Below are positions 18,817 through 26,903 of a stretch of DNA of 64,000 nucleotides, piece by piece. A model generated the notes under the pieces. The model saw only the letters and a list, made by a program, of their open reading frames with translations, was not told the DNA's origin and did not search any database. The position numbers and the translations under genes were made by a program. The stretch comes from Polaribacter vadi (GTDB lineage: Bacteria > Bacteroidota > Bacteroidia > Flavobacteriales > Flavobacteriaceae): assembly GCF_018861005.1 (NCBI RefSeq), contig NZ_JAHKQL010000023.1:1-64000 (forward strand). The letters run 5' to 3'. How positions within the stretch are numbered: position 1 is the first letter of the stretch; each line of letters starts with the position of its first letter.

Positions 18817-19414
18817 GAACATAATTTTCGATTTTGGAGACATATTTATCAACTTAGATAAAGAAGGAACTTACAAAGCGATGGCTGCTTTAGGCGTAAC
18901 TGAAATTACTCCAGAAATGATAGAAGTTTACCATCAATATGAAAAAGGATTGATGACAACAGAAGATTTTATCAACTTCTACTACAATAAATTTAAAATC
19001 AATAAAACAGATTTAGTAGCTGCTTGGAATGCTGTTTTGTTAGATTTTCCTCAAAGGCGTTTAGACTTTTTAAAAGAATTGGCTGCTAGTAAAAAATACA
19101 GATTATTTTTATTAAGTAATACTAATGAGTTGCACATACAATCAGTTATAGATACAGTTGGCGAAACTTTTTTTAACGAGTTTAAAGATTGTTTTGAGCA
19201 ATTTTACTTATCACATGAAATTCATTTTAGAAAACCAGATTCAGAAATTTATGAGTTTGTTTTAAACGAAAATAACTTAATTGCAGAAGAAACTTTGTTT
19301 GTAGACGATTTAAAAGAAAATACAGATTCTGCTAACACACTAGGCATCCAAACTTGGAATTTAACTCCAAAACAAGAAGATGTAACTGAATTATTCTCTA
19401 AAACCAATATTTAA
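18809..19414 (+). CDS. HAD-superfamily hydrolase
   Basis: A 201-residue hydrolase of the haloacid-dehalogenase superfamily, subfamily IA by its helical cap. The nucleophile motif is IIFDFGDIFINLD (Asp8). Motif II is LFLLSNTNELH (about 107-117), and motifs III/IV are FRKPDSEIYEF and LFVDDLKENTDSA. Relatives include FMN and sugar phosphatases. Its overlap with ribD makes a role in dephosphorylating the RibD product (a known missing step in many riboflavin pathways) an attractive but unproven inference. The transporter gene starts immediately after its stop codon. Confidence 0.85.
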   Translation: MIKNIIFDFGDIFINLDKEGTYKAMAALGVTEITPEMIEVYHQYEKGLMTTEDFINFYYNKFKINKTDLVAAWNAVLLDFPQRRLDFLKELAASKKYRLFLLSNTNELHIQSVIDTVGETFFNEFKDCFEQFYLSHEIHFRKPDSEIYEFVLNENNLIAEETLFVDDLKENTDSANTLGIQTWNLTPKQEDVTELFSKTNI

Positions 19415-20278
19415 TTGATTTACCTTTTATTAAGCATCCTTTTTTCTACAGGGTTATTTGTTATTTTTAAATATTTTGGCATTTTTAAGGTTGATGTTTT
19501 AAAAGCAATTTTTATAAATTATATTGTTGCTTTTATTATGGGTTTTGCTTTAACTGAAAGTAGTTTTACTTTTTCTGAACTCCCTAATAAACCTTGGTTT
19601 ATTGGTGCTACATGTTTAGGTGCATTATTTGTTTCTATTTTTTTTGTAATGGCAATGACTGCTCAAAGAAATGGGGTTTCTGTAACTTCTGTTGCAGGTA
19701 AAATGTCGGTTGTTATTCCTGTATTTTTTGGAGTATTTTTATACAATGAATCTGTAACCGTCTTAAAAATAGCAGGAATTATTATTGCTTTAATTGCTGT
19801 TTATTTAGCTTCTGTAAAAGAAAAATCTACAGCTTCTAAAAATGCAGGTTTACTTTTTCCTGTGCTTTTATTTTTAGGTTCTGGTGCTATTGATACTATT
19901 TTAAAATTTATAGAATCTAATTACGTAACAAATGATGATGTTTCTATTTTTTCTGGTAGTTTATTTGGTATTGCAGCTACTTTTGCTGCAATCGTTTTAA
20001 TTATAAAAAGCATTAAAAAAAGAGAAGCCTTTGGTTTAAAAAATGTGATAGCAGGTATTGTTTTAGGAATCCCAAATTATTTTTCGATTGTATTTTTAAT
20101 TAAAGCTTTGCAAACTGAAGGTTTTGAAAGTTCCACTTTATTTACCATTAATAATGTTGCTATTGTTATTGTATCTACTATAGTTGGTATTTTAGTTTTT
20201 AAAGAACAGTTTAGCATCAAAAATAAAATTGGAGTTGCTTTGGCTATTTTAGGAATTGTAATTGTAGCTTTGGCTTAA
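19415..20278 (+). CDS. EamA/DMT-family transporter
   Basis: A 287-residue inner-membrane protein with about ten hydrophobic helices in two repeated EamA halves (about 1-135 and 145-287), typical of drug/metabolite exporters. A TTG at 19415 directly after the HAD stop codon begins a normal first helix, and no ATG is available before it, so TTG is taken as the start. It overlaps the next gene through a TAATG junction, so ribD-HAD-DMT-YigZ appear translationally coupled. The substrate is unknown; a flavin-related compound would suit the operon but is speculation. Confidence 0.85.
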   Translation: MIYLLLSILFSTGLFVIFKYFGIFKVDVLKAIFINYIVAFIMGFALTESSFTFSELPNKPWFIGATCLGALFVSIFFVMAMTAQRNGVSVTSVAGKMSVVIPVFFGVFLYNESVTVLKIAGIIIALIAVYLASVKEKSTASKNAGLLFPVLLFLGSGAIDTILKFIESNYVTNDDVSIFSGSLFGIAATFAAIVLIIKSIKKREAFGLKNVIAGIVLGIPNYFSIVFLIKALQTEGFESSTLFTINNVAIVIVSTIVGILVFKEQFSIKNKIGVALAILGIVIVALA

Positions 20279-20886
20279 TGGAAAATGATAGTTATAAAAC
20301 AATTCTAAAATCATCTACAGAAACACTTTTTAAAGAAAAAGGAAGTAAGTTTTTTGGCTATGCTTTTCCTGTTTTAAATGAAGATGATGTTAAAGACTGT
20401 TTAGAAAATTTAAGAAAAACACATCATTCTGCACGTCATTTTTGTTATGCTTATCAACTAGGAACAGAAACTATAAAATACAGAGCTAATGATGATGGAG
20501 AACCTAATAATTCTGCAGGACTCCCAATTTACGGACAAATTCAGTCTTTTGAGGTTACCAATATTTTAATTGTTTCTGTTCGTTATTTTGGAGGCACAAA
20601 ACTTGGTGTTGGTGGTTTAATTAGTGCTTACAAAACATCTGCTCAAATTACTTTAGAAGCATCCGAAATTGTAGAAAAAACAATTGATGTTTTTTATAAA
20701 TTGAATTTTGGTTATGATTTAATGAATAAAGTAATGCGCATTATTAAAGAGAAAAACATCAACCTTGTAGCTCAAAAAATGGAACTTTCTTGTGAATACA
20801 CAATATCCATCAGAAAAAAAGAAGCACAAACAATTTTTGATATTTTTGATAATTTATACAAGGTTGAAGTAAAAACTTTAGAGTAA
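20278..20886 (+). CDS. YigZ/IMPACT family protein
   Basis: A 202-residue protein with the UPF0029/IMPACT N-terminal domain (about 1-115), including the conserved RANDDGEPNNSAGLPIYGQI and VSVRYFGGTKLGVGGLISAY blocks (near 79-98 and 101-120), and a small C-terminal domain. Related proteins bind nucleic acids or the translation machinery, but the precise role in bacteria is not settled. The start codon overlaps the transporter stop. A convergent thioesterase gene ends 20 bases downstream, and I see only a weak AT hairpin between them. Confidence 0.88.
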   Translation: MENDSYKTILKSSTETLFKEKGSKFFGYAFPVLNEDDVKDCLENLRKTHHSARHFCYAYQLGTETIKYRANDDGEPNNSAGLPIYGQIQSFEVTNILIVSVRYFGGTKLGVGGLISAYKTSAQITLEASEIVEKTIDVFYKLNFGYDLMNKVMRIIKEKNINLVAQKMELSCEYTISIRKKEAQTIFDIFDNLYKVEVKTLE

Positions 20887-20906
20887 ATTATATTTATTTA
20901 AATTGT

Positions 20907-21329
20907 TTACTCAACTTCCCTAAACTCTTTATCTTCTACAAAATATTTTATGATTGTTTTTGGTGGAGATATCGTTTGCCAAGAAGTATAATCGAACCAA
21001 AATAATTCTCTAGTTATTGTTGTACATAATTCTTTTTTATCATTATAAAAATGTATGCAAACATTCATTTTTTGATTTGAAAAAGCAATGCTCTTAAACT
21101 CTAAATCTACAGAAAAAGACTGTGTAAATAATAAAGGTTTATATTGTATAATTTTATCATTTTTCTTTTGCAAACCTACCTTTAAAGCATTCATTTTTAA
21201 CCTTGTAAATCCTTTTACAAATAAAAAAGTTTCTAACAATTTTGAAGAATAACTTAAATAAGCTGCATTTTGCATCACCATAAAATCGTTTACATCTTTA
21301 CCATTAACTTTATAATTTCTTTGAAACAT
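20907..21329 (-). CDS. Hotdog-fold thioesterase-like protein
   Basis: A 140-residue protein that resembles acyl-CoA thioesterases of the 4HBT type in length and pattern, with an N-terminal strand RNYKVNGKDVNDFMVMQNAAYLS and later strands QSFSVDLEFKSIAF and CTTITRELFWFD. The usual catalytic aspartate and histidine are not clearly in place (Asn15 and Gln21 occur there), so activity is uncertain. It lies 15 bases after the DUF5777 gene at the end of the minus-strand envelope cassette and may be co-transcribed with it. Confidence 0.55.
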   Translation of the reverse strand: MFQRNYKVNGKDVNDFMVMQNAAYLSYSSKLLETFLFVKGFTRLKMNALKVGLQKKNDKIIQYKPLLFTQSFSVDLEFKSIAFSNQKMNVCIHFYNDKKELCTTITRELFWFDYTSWQTISPPKTIIKYFVEDKEFREVE

Positions 21330-21344
21330 AGTTTTAGTTTTGAT

Positions 21345-22214
21345 TTAAAATGTTCTTGAAATGTTAAAACCAAAATGAATATCACCACCAAAGAAATTAC
21401 CAGTATTTTCTGCTATAAAACTCTTTTCTATCATAGTAATTGCATTCGACAAAATTAATTGAAATACATGCCCACCAGTTTCTATATCTACACCAAAAGC
21501 CAATGAATTTCTAGCATTTATAGATTCTGATTCATCAAAAGCATAATAGTATTCACTGTTTAAAGAAACTCTTTTACTTAATTTTAATCTACCTCCAAAA
21601 CCAAGCGCAAAAATATCGTGAGGATCTGCTTCAATTTTAACCGTATTTCTATGGATGTAAGTTGGAGTTACTTGAAACGAAAAAGACTCGCTAAACTTTC
21701 TGGCAATTAATACTTGAGAAACATAAGATAAACTTTCTGCAAAAGTTCTTTTATCTGCAGGATCATAATCTTTAATGGTTTTTACAGCAATACTACTAAA
21801 AAGTGAAACTGCAAAAGGAAAAGGTTTTTCGCCATTTTGTTGTTTTATTAAACTATATTTTAAGAAAGAATCATAGGTTTTCTCAAAACTACTTCTACCA
21901 AAACCCGCAGTTAAATTATCTGTTACTCCATATTCTAGAGCAAAACGTATATTAGATTGATCTAAGCCAAAAAGTTCATCAAAACCTAGATTTATAGCAC
22001 CAAATCTGTGAGAAATTATAAATTCTAATTCACTGTCTTTTCTATTTTCTATAGAATGCCCATTTAAAATTCTTGTTCCTTTAAAAGTTGCTGTAACAAT
22101 ATCTTTTGTTTTATTTTCTGGTGTTTCGTTATCTAAAATATCTAACAAATCATCTTGTGAAAAGGTAGAAACATTAATAGAAACAAGAAAAATGGCTAGT
22201 AGTATTTTTTTCAT
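21345..22214 (-). CDS. DUF5777 family outer-membrane beta-barrel protein (cassette A)
   Basis: A 289-residue protein with a signal peptide (1-19, ending TFSQ) followed by alternating polar and hydrophobic strands to a final phenylalanine (NISRTF), as in outer-membrane barrels. ATFKGTRILNGHSIENRK (about 42-59), SQVLIARKFSESFSFQVTPTY and the C-terminal HFGFN are shared with the second copy at 25894-26805. The function of the family is unknown. It lies ten bases after the YceI gene, giving the order haem-c lipoprotein, OB-fold, YceI, DUF5777. Confidence 0.8.
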   Translation of the reverse strand: MKKILLAIFLVSINVSTFSQDDLLDILDNETPENKTKDIVTATFKGTRILNGHSIENRKDSELEFIISHRFGAINLGFDELFGLDQSNIRFALEYGVTDNLTAGFGRSSFEKTYDSFLKYSLIKQQNGEKPFPFAVSLFSSIAVKTIKDYDPADKRTFAESLSYVSQVLIARKFSESFSFQVTPTYIHRNTVKIEADPHDIFALGFGGRLKLSKRVSLNSEYYYAFDESESINARNSLAFGVDIETGGHVFQLILSNAITMIEKSFIAENTGNFFGGDIHFGFNISRTF

Positions 22215-22224
22215 TTTTTAGGTA

Positions 22225-22770
22225 TTATTTTTTATAAAATTGGTGATTTAAATTAAAAGTTACTTTTATTTTTTTAGCAATGTTTTTTGCAACTACAGCT
22301 GGTATTTTTACATTAAAATCTTCTAAACTAATCATAAAATCTCCAGTAACTAAAATGCTGTTTTCTTTTTTAGTCATATTAGCATCAATAGTAATTTCTT
22401 TAGAAACTCCGTGAATTGTTAAAAAACCTTTTACTTGTTTTTTACTTACCATATCATTTACAGTATCAAAATTTAAAATTTCGCCTTTAAATGTAGCTTT
22501 TGGGTATTTGTCTGACTCTACATAGTTTTCATTAAAATGTTCTTGCATTAAAGCTTTTTCAAACAAAAATGATTTCATTAAAATTGAAATTGCCATTTTG
22601 CTATTATCAGTATCTATAATACTTAACACCTGATTATTATCTGCAGAAATATCTTCCATTGTTGCTTTAGAATAAAAGCTAATAGCACCACTTTTTGTTA
22701 AATATTTTCCTTGACTGTAAGTTATTGCAACAAATAAAAAGCAAGTAACTATTGTTATTATTAATTTCAT
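22225..22770 (-). CDS. YceI family periplasmic protein (cassette A)
   Basis: A 181-residue exported protein (signal 1-19). The YceI fold is a lipocalin-like barrel that binds a polyprenyl or quinone-like lipid. The conserved core is visible as MQEHFNENYVESDKYPKATFKGEIL (about 75-99) and GFLTIHGVSKEITIDA (about 115-130). The second cassette has a paralog with the same NQVLSI, EHFNE and ESD.YPKA motifs. The gene lies between the OB-fold gene (19 bases) and the DUF5777 gene (ten bases). A periplasmic lipid or quinone carrier is inferred from the fold. Confidence 0.88.
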   Translation of the reverse strand: MKLIITIVTCFLFVAITYSQGKYLTKSGAISFYSKATMEDISADNNQVLSIIDTDNSKMAISILMKSFLFEKALMQEHFNENYVESDKYPKATFKGEILNFDTVNDMVSKKQVKGFLTIHGVSKEITIDANMTKKENSILVTGDFMISLEDFNVKIPAVVAKNIAKKIKVTFNLNHQFYKK

Positions 22771-22789
22771 ATTTGGTTTGGTTTTTATA

Positions 22790-23206
22790 TTAGAATTCTG
22801 ATTTCACTAAAATAACATCCATTAAATACCCAGTACAGATACCTTTTATGGTAATGCTTTCTCCAACTTTTAAATCACTCATTTTATTTGTAGCTTCTTC
22901 TGATAAATGGCACAGAATACTTGCAAAATCGTCATTTGTTTTTAAGGTTATAATTCCTTTTTCTTTTTCAATTTTTATATCAGAAATAATTCCTTTTATA
23001 GCAATAATTTTTTCTAAATACTTAGAATTTGCAGTAGTTTCATCCGTAGAAAAATCTTCAATAATTTTGTTTGCAGAAACATTAAAATCAGCCTTAGTAG
23101 CAACAATGTTTAAATGGGGTTTATTGTATGTTTTATAGCCTATAATAGCACCAACAATTCCTAAAATAAGAATAACTAAAATAATTTTCTTAACCTTCAT
23201 ACTCAA
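22790..23206 (-). CDS. OB-fold (tRNA_anti-like) membrane-anchored protein (cassette A)
   Basis: A 138-residue protein with one N-terminal membrane helix (about 6-24) and a C-terminal OB-fold domain (about 50-138). The most conserved stretch is ITIKGICTGYLMDVILVKS near the end, matching VKGICKGFLKDVILLNC in the second cassette. The domain resembles the tRNA_anti-like family of exported OB folds, where ligand and function are unknown. Despite that name it is an envelope protein here. It starts five bases after the haem-c lipoprotein gene. Confidence 0.75.
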   Translation of the reverse strand: MSMKVKKIILVILILGIVGAIIGYKTYNKPHLNIVATKADFNVSANKIIEDFSTDETTANSKYLEKIIAIKGIISDIKIEKEKGIITLKTNDDFASILCHLSEEATNKMSDLKVGESITIKGICTGYLMDVILVKSEF

Positions 23207-23211
23207 TTATT

Positions 23212-23568
23212 TTAATTATTTAATGCTCCATTATCTACCCAGCAAGTAATAGCCTCTATTTCTGTAGTTGTTAAAGAACCACCTTGTGGCATTCTTCTAC
23301 TAACAACCTCTGCTTTTACACTTGTAGCATTTGCACTTATGCCATTGTAAGTAGTAAGATTAGGAAAATTACCTCCTGAACCATGACATTGAATACAATT
23401 ATTATCAATAATCGGCTTTACGTTAATTGTGTAAGTAATAGTTGTACAAGGATCTGTTTCTGGTTCATCTTCAATAATAGTTTCTTCTACATTTGTTAAA
23501 CAAGAAGCTAAAAAAAATGAAAAAGAAAACAGTAAAAATGTTTTTCTAAATTGTGAGTTGACTTTCAT
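23212..23568 (-). CDS. Small haem-c lipoprotein
   Basis: A 118-residue lipoprotein: signal with lipobox LASC (Cys23), then one haem-binding motif CIQCH (58-62) in a segment IDNNCIQCHGSGGNFPNL typical of the short cytochrome-c domains of Bacteroidetes envelope proteins. Met93 in RRMPQGG is a likely sixth haem ligand. It should sit in the periplasm or on the outer membrane and pass single electrons. It is the first gene of the cassette-A run. A direct repeat of the LytTR-binding type lies 84-114 bases upstream. Cassette B has no counterpart. Confidence 0.8.
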   Translation of the reverse strand: MKVNSQFRKTFLLFSFSFFLASCLTNVEETIIEDEPETDPCTTITYTINVKPIIDNNCIQCHGSGGNFPNLTTYNGISANATSVKAEVVSRRMPQGGSLTTTEIEAITCWVDNGALNN

Positions 23569-23651
23569 TTATAGTTGGTTTTAGAATTACCGTAAAATAA
23601 ATGATTTACAACTGTTTATAAACTATTAAGTTCTTTGAAAGAGAAATAAAA

Positions 23652-23682
23652 AAGGTTAAAAGGGAAAAAAATAAGTTAAAAG
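23652..23682. promoter_or_regulatory. Candidate LytTR-binding direct repeat
   Basis: GTTAAAAG occurs at 23655-23662 and again at 23675-23682, 20 bases apart with a 12-base spacer. Pairs of GTT-centred repeats about two helical turns apart are the known target of LytTR domains. The regulator gene ends at 23705, and the site lies between it and the cassette-A start at 23568. A separate palindrome GTTTATAAAC is at 23614-23623. Confidence 0.4.
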
Positions 23683-23704
23683 AAAAGTATTTTTAATTGA
23701 AAAA

Positions 23705-24790
23705 CTAAATACTAAGCCATTGTTTAAACTCTGCAGCTTTGTTTTTACTGATAATTATTTCTTCGGATGTTTTAGACTGTAATAAAATTTTTAACTGACT
23801 ATTTCCGTATTTAATAATTTTATCAATAGCAGTAATACTTATAATAAATTGTCTGTTTGCTCTAAAGAATAAAGTGGAGTTTAAATTGGTATACATGTCA
23901 TCTAAACTCAAATTTGTTGTAGATCTTTTACCATCAAAACAAACAACATAAGTTATTGTATTTTCTGTATAAATATAGGCAATATCTTTGGTTGCAATTG
24001 GCACTAATTCATTTCTAACATACGTAAGAATTCTCTCTTTTTCTTTTTCTGTAGTTTCTTCTTTAATAGTTTCTAATGGTGTTTCTGCCACTTTTTCTTT
24101 ATAAGAAACTAAATCTGTATTCAGCTTAGAAAGGTTTACAACTTCTGATGTTAAATTAGAATTTCTTAATTCTAATTGTTTTTCGTAGGCACTACCAATA
24201 ATTCTTACTGCAACAAAAGAAAGTACAATAACAAGAATACCCATTATTAAAAAAATAAGATGAAAATTACTTTTTAAAGTATTCATTTGAGTAGAAATAC
24301 TCTTAATATTTACATTGGCAGCAACAATTAAATCAGCATTTTTAATGGGTGATATGTGAATAATTTCTGATTGAGAATCAGCATTACTATTCACTAATAA
24401 ATCATATAAATCATCAGAATTATTCTTTTCTTTTAAAGAGGTTAATAAAGTTTGATTAGAATTAACCAACTGCCCAACTTTTGTTTTATCAGGGTTTGCA
24501 ATTTCTTTACCACTCCAATTAAATACACTAATAAACCAACTATTGGCATTAGAACTTTCTATAATTTCTTGAATATTTGTTACAATAGCTTCTTTTTTTA
24601 TACCAGAAGATAATTGAAAATCAATAAGTTTTGCGACTTCATTTGCTTCTCTTTTGCTAGATTCTACTTGAACTTCTATTAATTGGTTTGCACTTACTTT
24701 TATAAAGTATTTAGATGCAAATAAGGCAACCATTAAAAAAATAGCTGCTATAGATAAAAAGGTTAAAAAATAAAGTTTGTCTTTTTTCAT
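23705..24790 (-). CDS. Membrane-bound LytTR transcriptional regulator
   Basis: A 361-residue one-component regulator. It has two membrane helices (about 8-28 and 177-198) enclosing an extracytoplasmic domain of about 145 residues (31-175) that resembles a Cache-type sensor, then a coiled linker, and a C-terminal LytTR DNA-binding domain (258-360) with the typical FFRANRQFIIS and LKILLQSK elements. It has no histidine kinase or receiver domain, so the sensor presumably acts directly on the DNA-binding domain. It lies between the two OB/YceI/DUF5777 cassettes and is very probably their regulator (inference from position and the repeat at 23652-23682). Confidence 0.85.
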   Translation of the reverse strand: MKKDKLYFLTFLSIAAIFLMVALFASKYFIKVSANQLIEVQVESSKREANEVAKLIDFQLSSGIKKEAIVTNIQEIIESSNANSWFISVFNWSGKEIANPDKTKVGQLVNSNQTLLTSLKEKNNSDDLYDLLVNSNADSQSEIIHISPIKNADLIVAANVNIKSISTQMNTLKSNFHLIFLIMGILVIVLSFVAVRIIGSAYEKQLELRNSNLTSEVVNLSKLNTDLVSYKEKVAETPLETIKEETTEKEKERILTYVRNELVPIATKDIAYIYTENTITYVVCFDGKRSTTNLSLDDMYTNLNSTLFFRANRQFIISITAIDKIIKYGNSQLKILLQSKTSEEIIISKNKAAEFKQWLSI

Positions 24791-24925
24791 TTTACATAAA
24801 GAAAGCCGAAATATACTACTATTCTTAATTTGTAGTCAAGATTTTATTCCTCTTTAAGTGATTTTTTTCGCTTTCATATCATTTTTTTTTCTAAAAACAA
24901 TAGTTTTTATTTTCTTTGATGATAT

Positions 24926-25363
24926 ATGAAAACTAAAAATAAGTTTTTACTGATAATGTTATTTTTGTTGATTTTAATAGGTGTTGTTTACTTTTCTAAC
25001 CCTTTTTTAAACTCATCAAATAAAAACCTAGAAAACGAACTAGCAGAGCTTAGCTTAAATGCTGGTGAATTGGTAAACTCCTATTCAAATAATGAGGATA
25101 AATCTAATTATTTATATACAGGTAAAATTTTAGAAGTTACTGGTACTATTAAAGAAATTACATTTTTAAATGATAGAATTACTATTATATTAAATAGTAA
25201 CTTTGAAACATTTGGAGTAATTTGCGACATCAACCCAAATCAAAAAAGAAAAATAGATCAACTAAAAGAACATCAAAAAATTAAAGTAAAAGGTATTTGC
25301 AAAGGTTTTTTAAAAGATGTTATATTACTAAATTGCACAATCGATTTACCAACCAATGAATAA
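24926..25363 (+). CDS. OB-fold (tRNA_anti-like) membrane-anchored protein (cassette B)
   Basis: A 145-residue paralog of the protein coded at 22790-23206: an N-terminal membrane helix (about 7-24) and a C-terminal OB fold with VKGICKGFLKDVILLNC in the conserved final strands. It is the first gene of the plus-strand cassette, divergent from the LytTR regulator with a 135-base gap. The YceI gene starts eight bases before its end, so translation is likely coupled. The function is unknown. Confidence 0.75.
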   Translation: MKTKNKFLLIMLFLLILIGVVYFSNPFLNSSNKNLENELAELSLNAGELVNSYSNNEDKSNYLYTGKILEVTGTIKEITFLNDRITIILNSNFETFGVICDINPNQKRKIDQLKEHQKIKVKGICKGFLKDVILLNCTIDLPTNE

Positions 25364-25904
25364 ATTATTACCGCTTTTTTTTCTTGCGATTTCTTTTGCA
25401 GATTTTAATGAAAAACAAAATCAATTTATTGCAAGGCAAGGCCAAATTTCTTTTTTTTCTTATACTAATGTAGAAAATATTGAAGCTAAAAACAATCAAG
25501 TTCTTAGTATATTAGATATAGAAAAACAAGAAATTGCAATAAGTATGTTAATGCGTGCTTTTGTTTTTAAAAAGGATTTAATGTATGAACATTTTAATGA
25601 AAGCTATATTGAATCTGACATTTATCCAAAGGCAAATTTTGAAGGAAAAATTATTGATTTTGATGTAAACACTAAAGAACCTCAAACTAAAATTATACGT
25701 GGAAAAATTACAATTCATGGAATTACTAAAGAAATAGACATTAAAACAACTATCAAAAATAATAATGGAAATTATAATTTAACAGGAGAATTTAACCTAA
25801 TTGTTAATGATTTTGAAATTAAAATTCCGCCAATACTCTCTAGCAACATTGCCAAAACAATTGCCATACAATTCAACTTTAAATACGAACCTTATGAAGA
25901 ATAA
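25356..25904 (+). CDS. YceI family periplasmic protein (cassette B)
   Basis: A 182-residue paralog of the YceI protein coded at 22225-22770. A short N-terminal hydrophobic signal (1-15) precedes the lipid-binding barrel with NQVLSILD, YEHFNESYIESDIYPKANFEG (about 74-94) and IRGKITIHGITKEIDIKT (about 111-128). It overlaps the genes on both sides (8 and 11 bases), a tighter arrangement than in cassette A. Lipid or quinone binding is inferred from the fold. Confidence 0.87.
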   Translation: MNKLLPLFFLAISFADFNEKQNQFIARQGQISFFSYTNVENIEAKNNQVLSILDIEKQEIAISMLMRAFVFKKDLMYEHFNESYIESDIYPKANFEGKIIDFDVNTKEPQTKIIRGKITIHGITKEIDIKTTIKNNNGNYNLTGEFNLIVNDFEIKIPPILSSNIAKTIAIQFNFKYEPYEE

Positions 25905-26805
25905 AAACATATTTAAACTGTTCTTGTTGTGTATGCTATTAGTGCATTCTTCTCTAAACGCACAGGGTTTATTAGACAAATTAGAAAACGAATTTCCAGA
26001 CAAACCTGTTTACGAAATTGCTACGTTTAAAACTACTAGAATTGGTTTAGGGCATTCTATTGAAACACGTAAAAAAGGAGCTTTAGAAATTTCTTTATAT
26101 AATAGATACTGGAACATTCCAGACTTTAAAGGACAACGTTTTTTAGCTGATGTGGTTAGTATACGTTATGGTTTAGATTATGCTTTTTCTGATAATTTTA
26201 CTTTAGGTTTAGGTTACACAAATCACGATAAAATTTCTGACGGTTTTTTTAAATATAAACTTTTAAAACAACGTCAAAACTCCAACAAAGGATTGTTTAG
26301 TATTACCTTGATTCAAGGTATTTCTCACAGAAAAGTAGAAGGCATTTATAATGATAATTACGAACAAAATAATGCTTCAAGTTCGAGTAGATATGCTTTT
26401 ACCAGTCAAGTTTTAATTGCAAGAAAAATAAATACAGAACTTTCTTTACAAGTTGCACCTACTTTTATACAAAGAGCAGAAAATCCTTTAATTGATGATA
26501 CTAAAAATCAATTTGCAATTGCTTTTGGAGGTAGGCATAAAATAGGTGGCCATGCATCTATTGTATCAGAATATTTTTATGTAACAAATCCTTTAAAATC
26601 TATTGAAACCTATAATGCTTTTATGATTGGTCTTAATTGGGAGTTGAGTCATTTATTACTACAATTTCAAATGACAAATGCTAGAAATTTTGCAGAAGAT
26701 ACTTTTATTACTCAAACTCGAAATAATTTTAACGCTAAAGATGGTAATTTCCATTTTGGATTTAATGCTACTTGGGTTTTACAGACTAAAAAGAAAAAAC
26801 TTTAG
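25894..26805 (+). CDS. DUF5777 family outer-membrane beta-barrel protein (cassette B)
   Basis: A 303-residue paralog of the barrel coded at 21345-22214. The signal peptide (to about 24, HSSLNAQG) is followed by ATFKTTRIGLGHSIETRK, SQVLIARKINTELSLQVAPTF and NFHFGFNATWVLQ, all shared with cassette A. I chose ATG at 25894 instead of an in-frame ATG at 25801, because the longer form would bury the signal peptide behind 31 residues coded inside the YceI gene. It overlaps that gene by 11 bases. A bidirectional terminator follows. Confidence 0.82.
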   Translation: MKNKNIFKLFLLCMLLVHSSLNAQGLLDKLENEFPDKPVYEIATFKTTRIGLGHSIETRKKGALEISLYNRYWNIPDFKGQRFLADVVSIRYGLDYAFSDNFTLGLGYTNHDKISDGFFKYKLLKQRQNSNKGLFSITLIQGISHRKVEGIYNDNYEQNNASSSSRYAFTSQVLIARKINTELSLQVAPTFIQRAENPLIDDTKNQFAIAFGGRHKIGGHASIVSEYFYVTNPLKSIETYNAFMIGLNWELSHLLLQFQMTNARNFAEDTFITQTRNNFNAKDGNFHFGFNATWVLQTKKKKL

Positions 26806-26842
26806 CAAATAAAAATTCAAATTGCTTTTTAATAAAAACTAA

Positions 26843-26876
26843 AAAACTCTTATTCTTTAGTTAGAATAAGAGTTTT
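26843..26876. terminator. Bidirectional terminator between cassette B and lon
   Basis: Arms 26843-26855 and 26864-26876 (AAAACTCTTATTC and GAATAAGAGTTTT) pair over 13 bases around an eight-base loop. T or A runs on both sides suit the two converging genes. Confidence 0.8.
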
Positions 26877-26903
26877 CTTTAAATTTATCTGTATTAAAAT
26901 ACA

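Noticed and set aside
20907..21329. Firm acyl-CoA thioesterase call
   Set aside because: The general fold fits, but the usual catalytic residues are not clearly present, so only a fold-level description is given.
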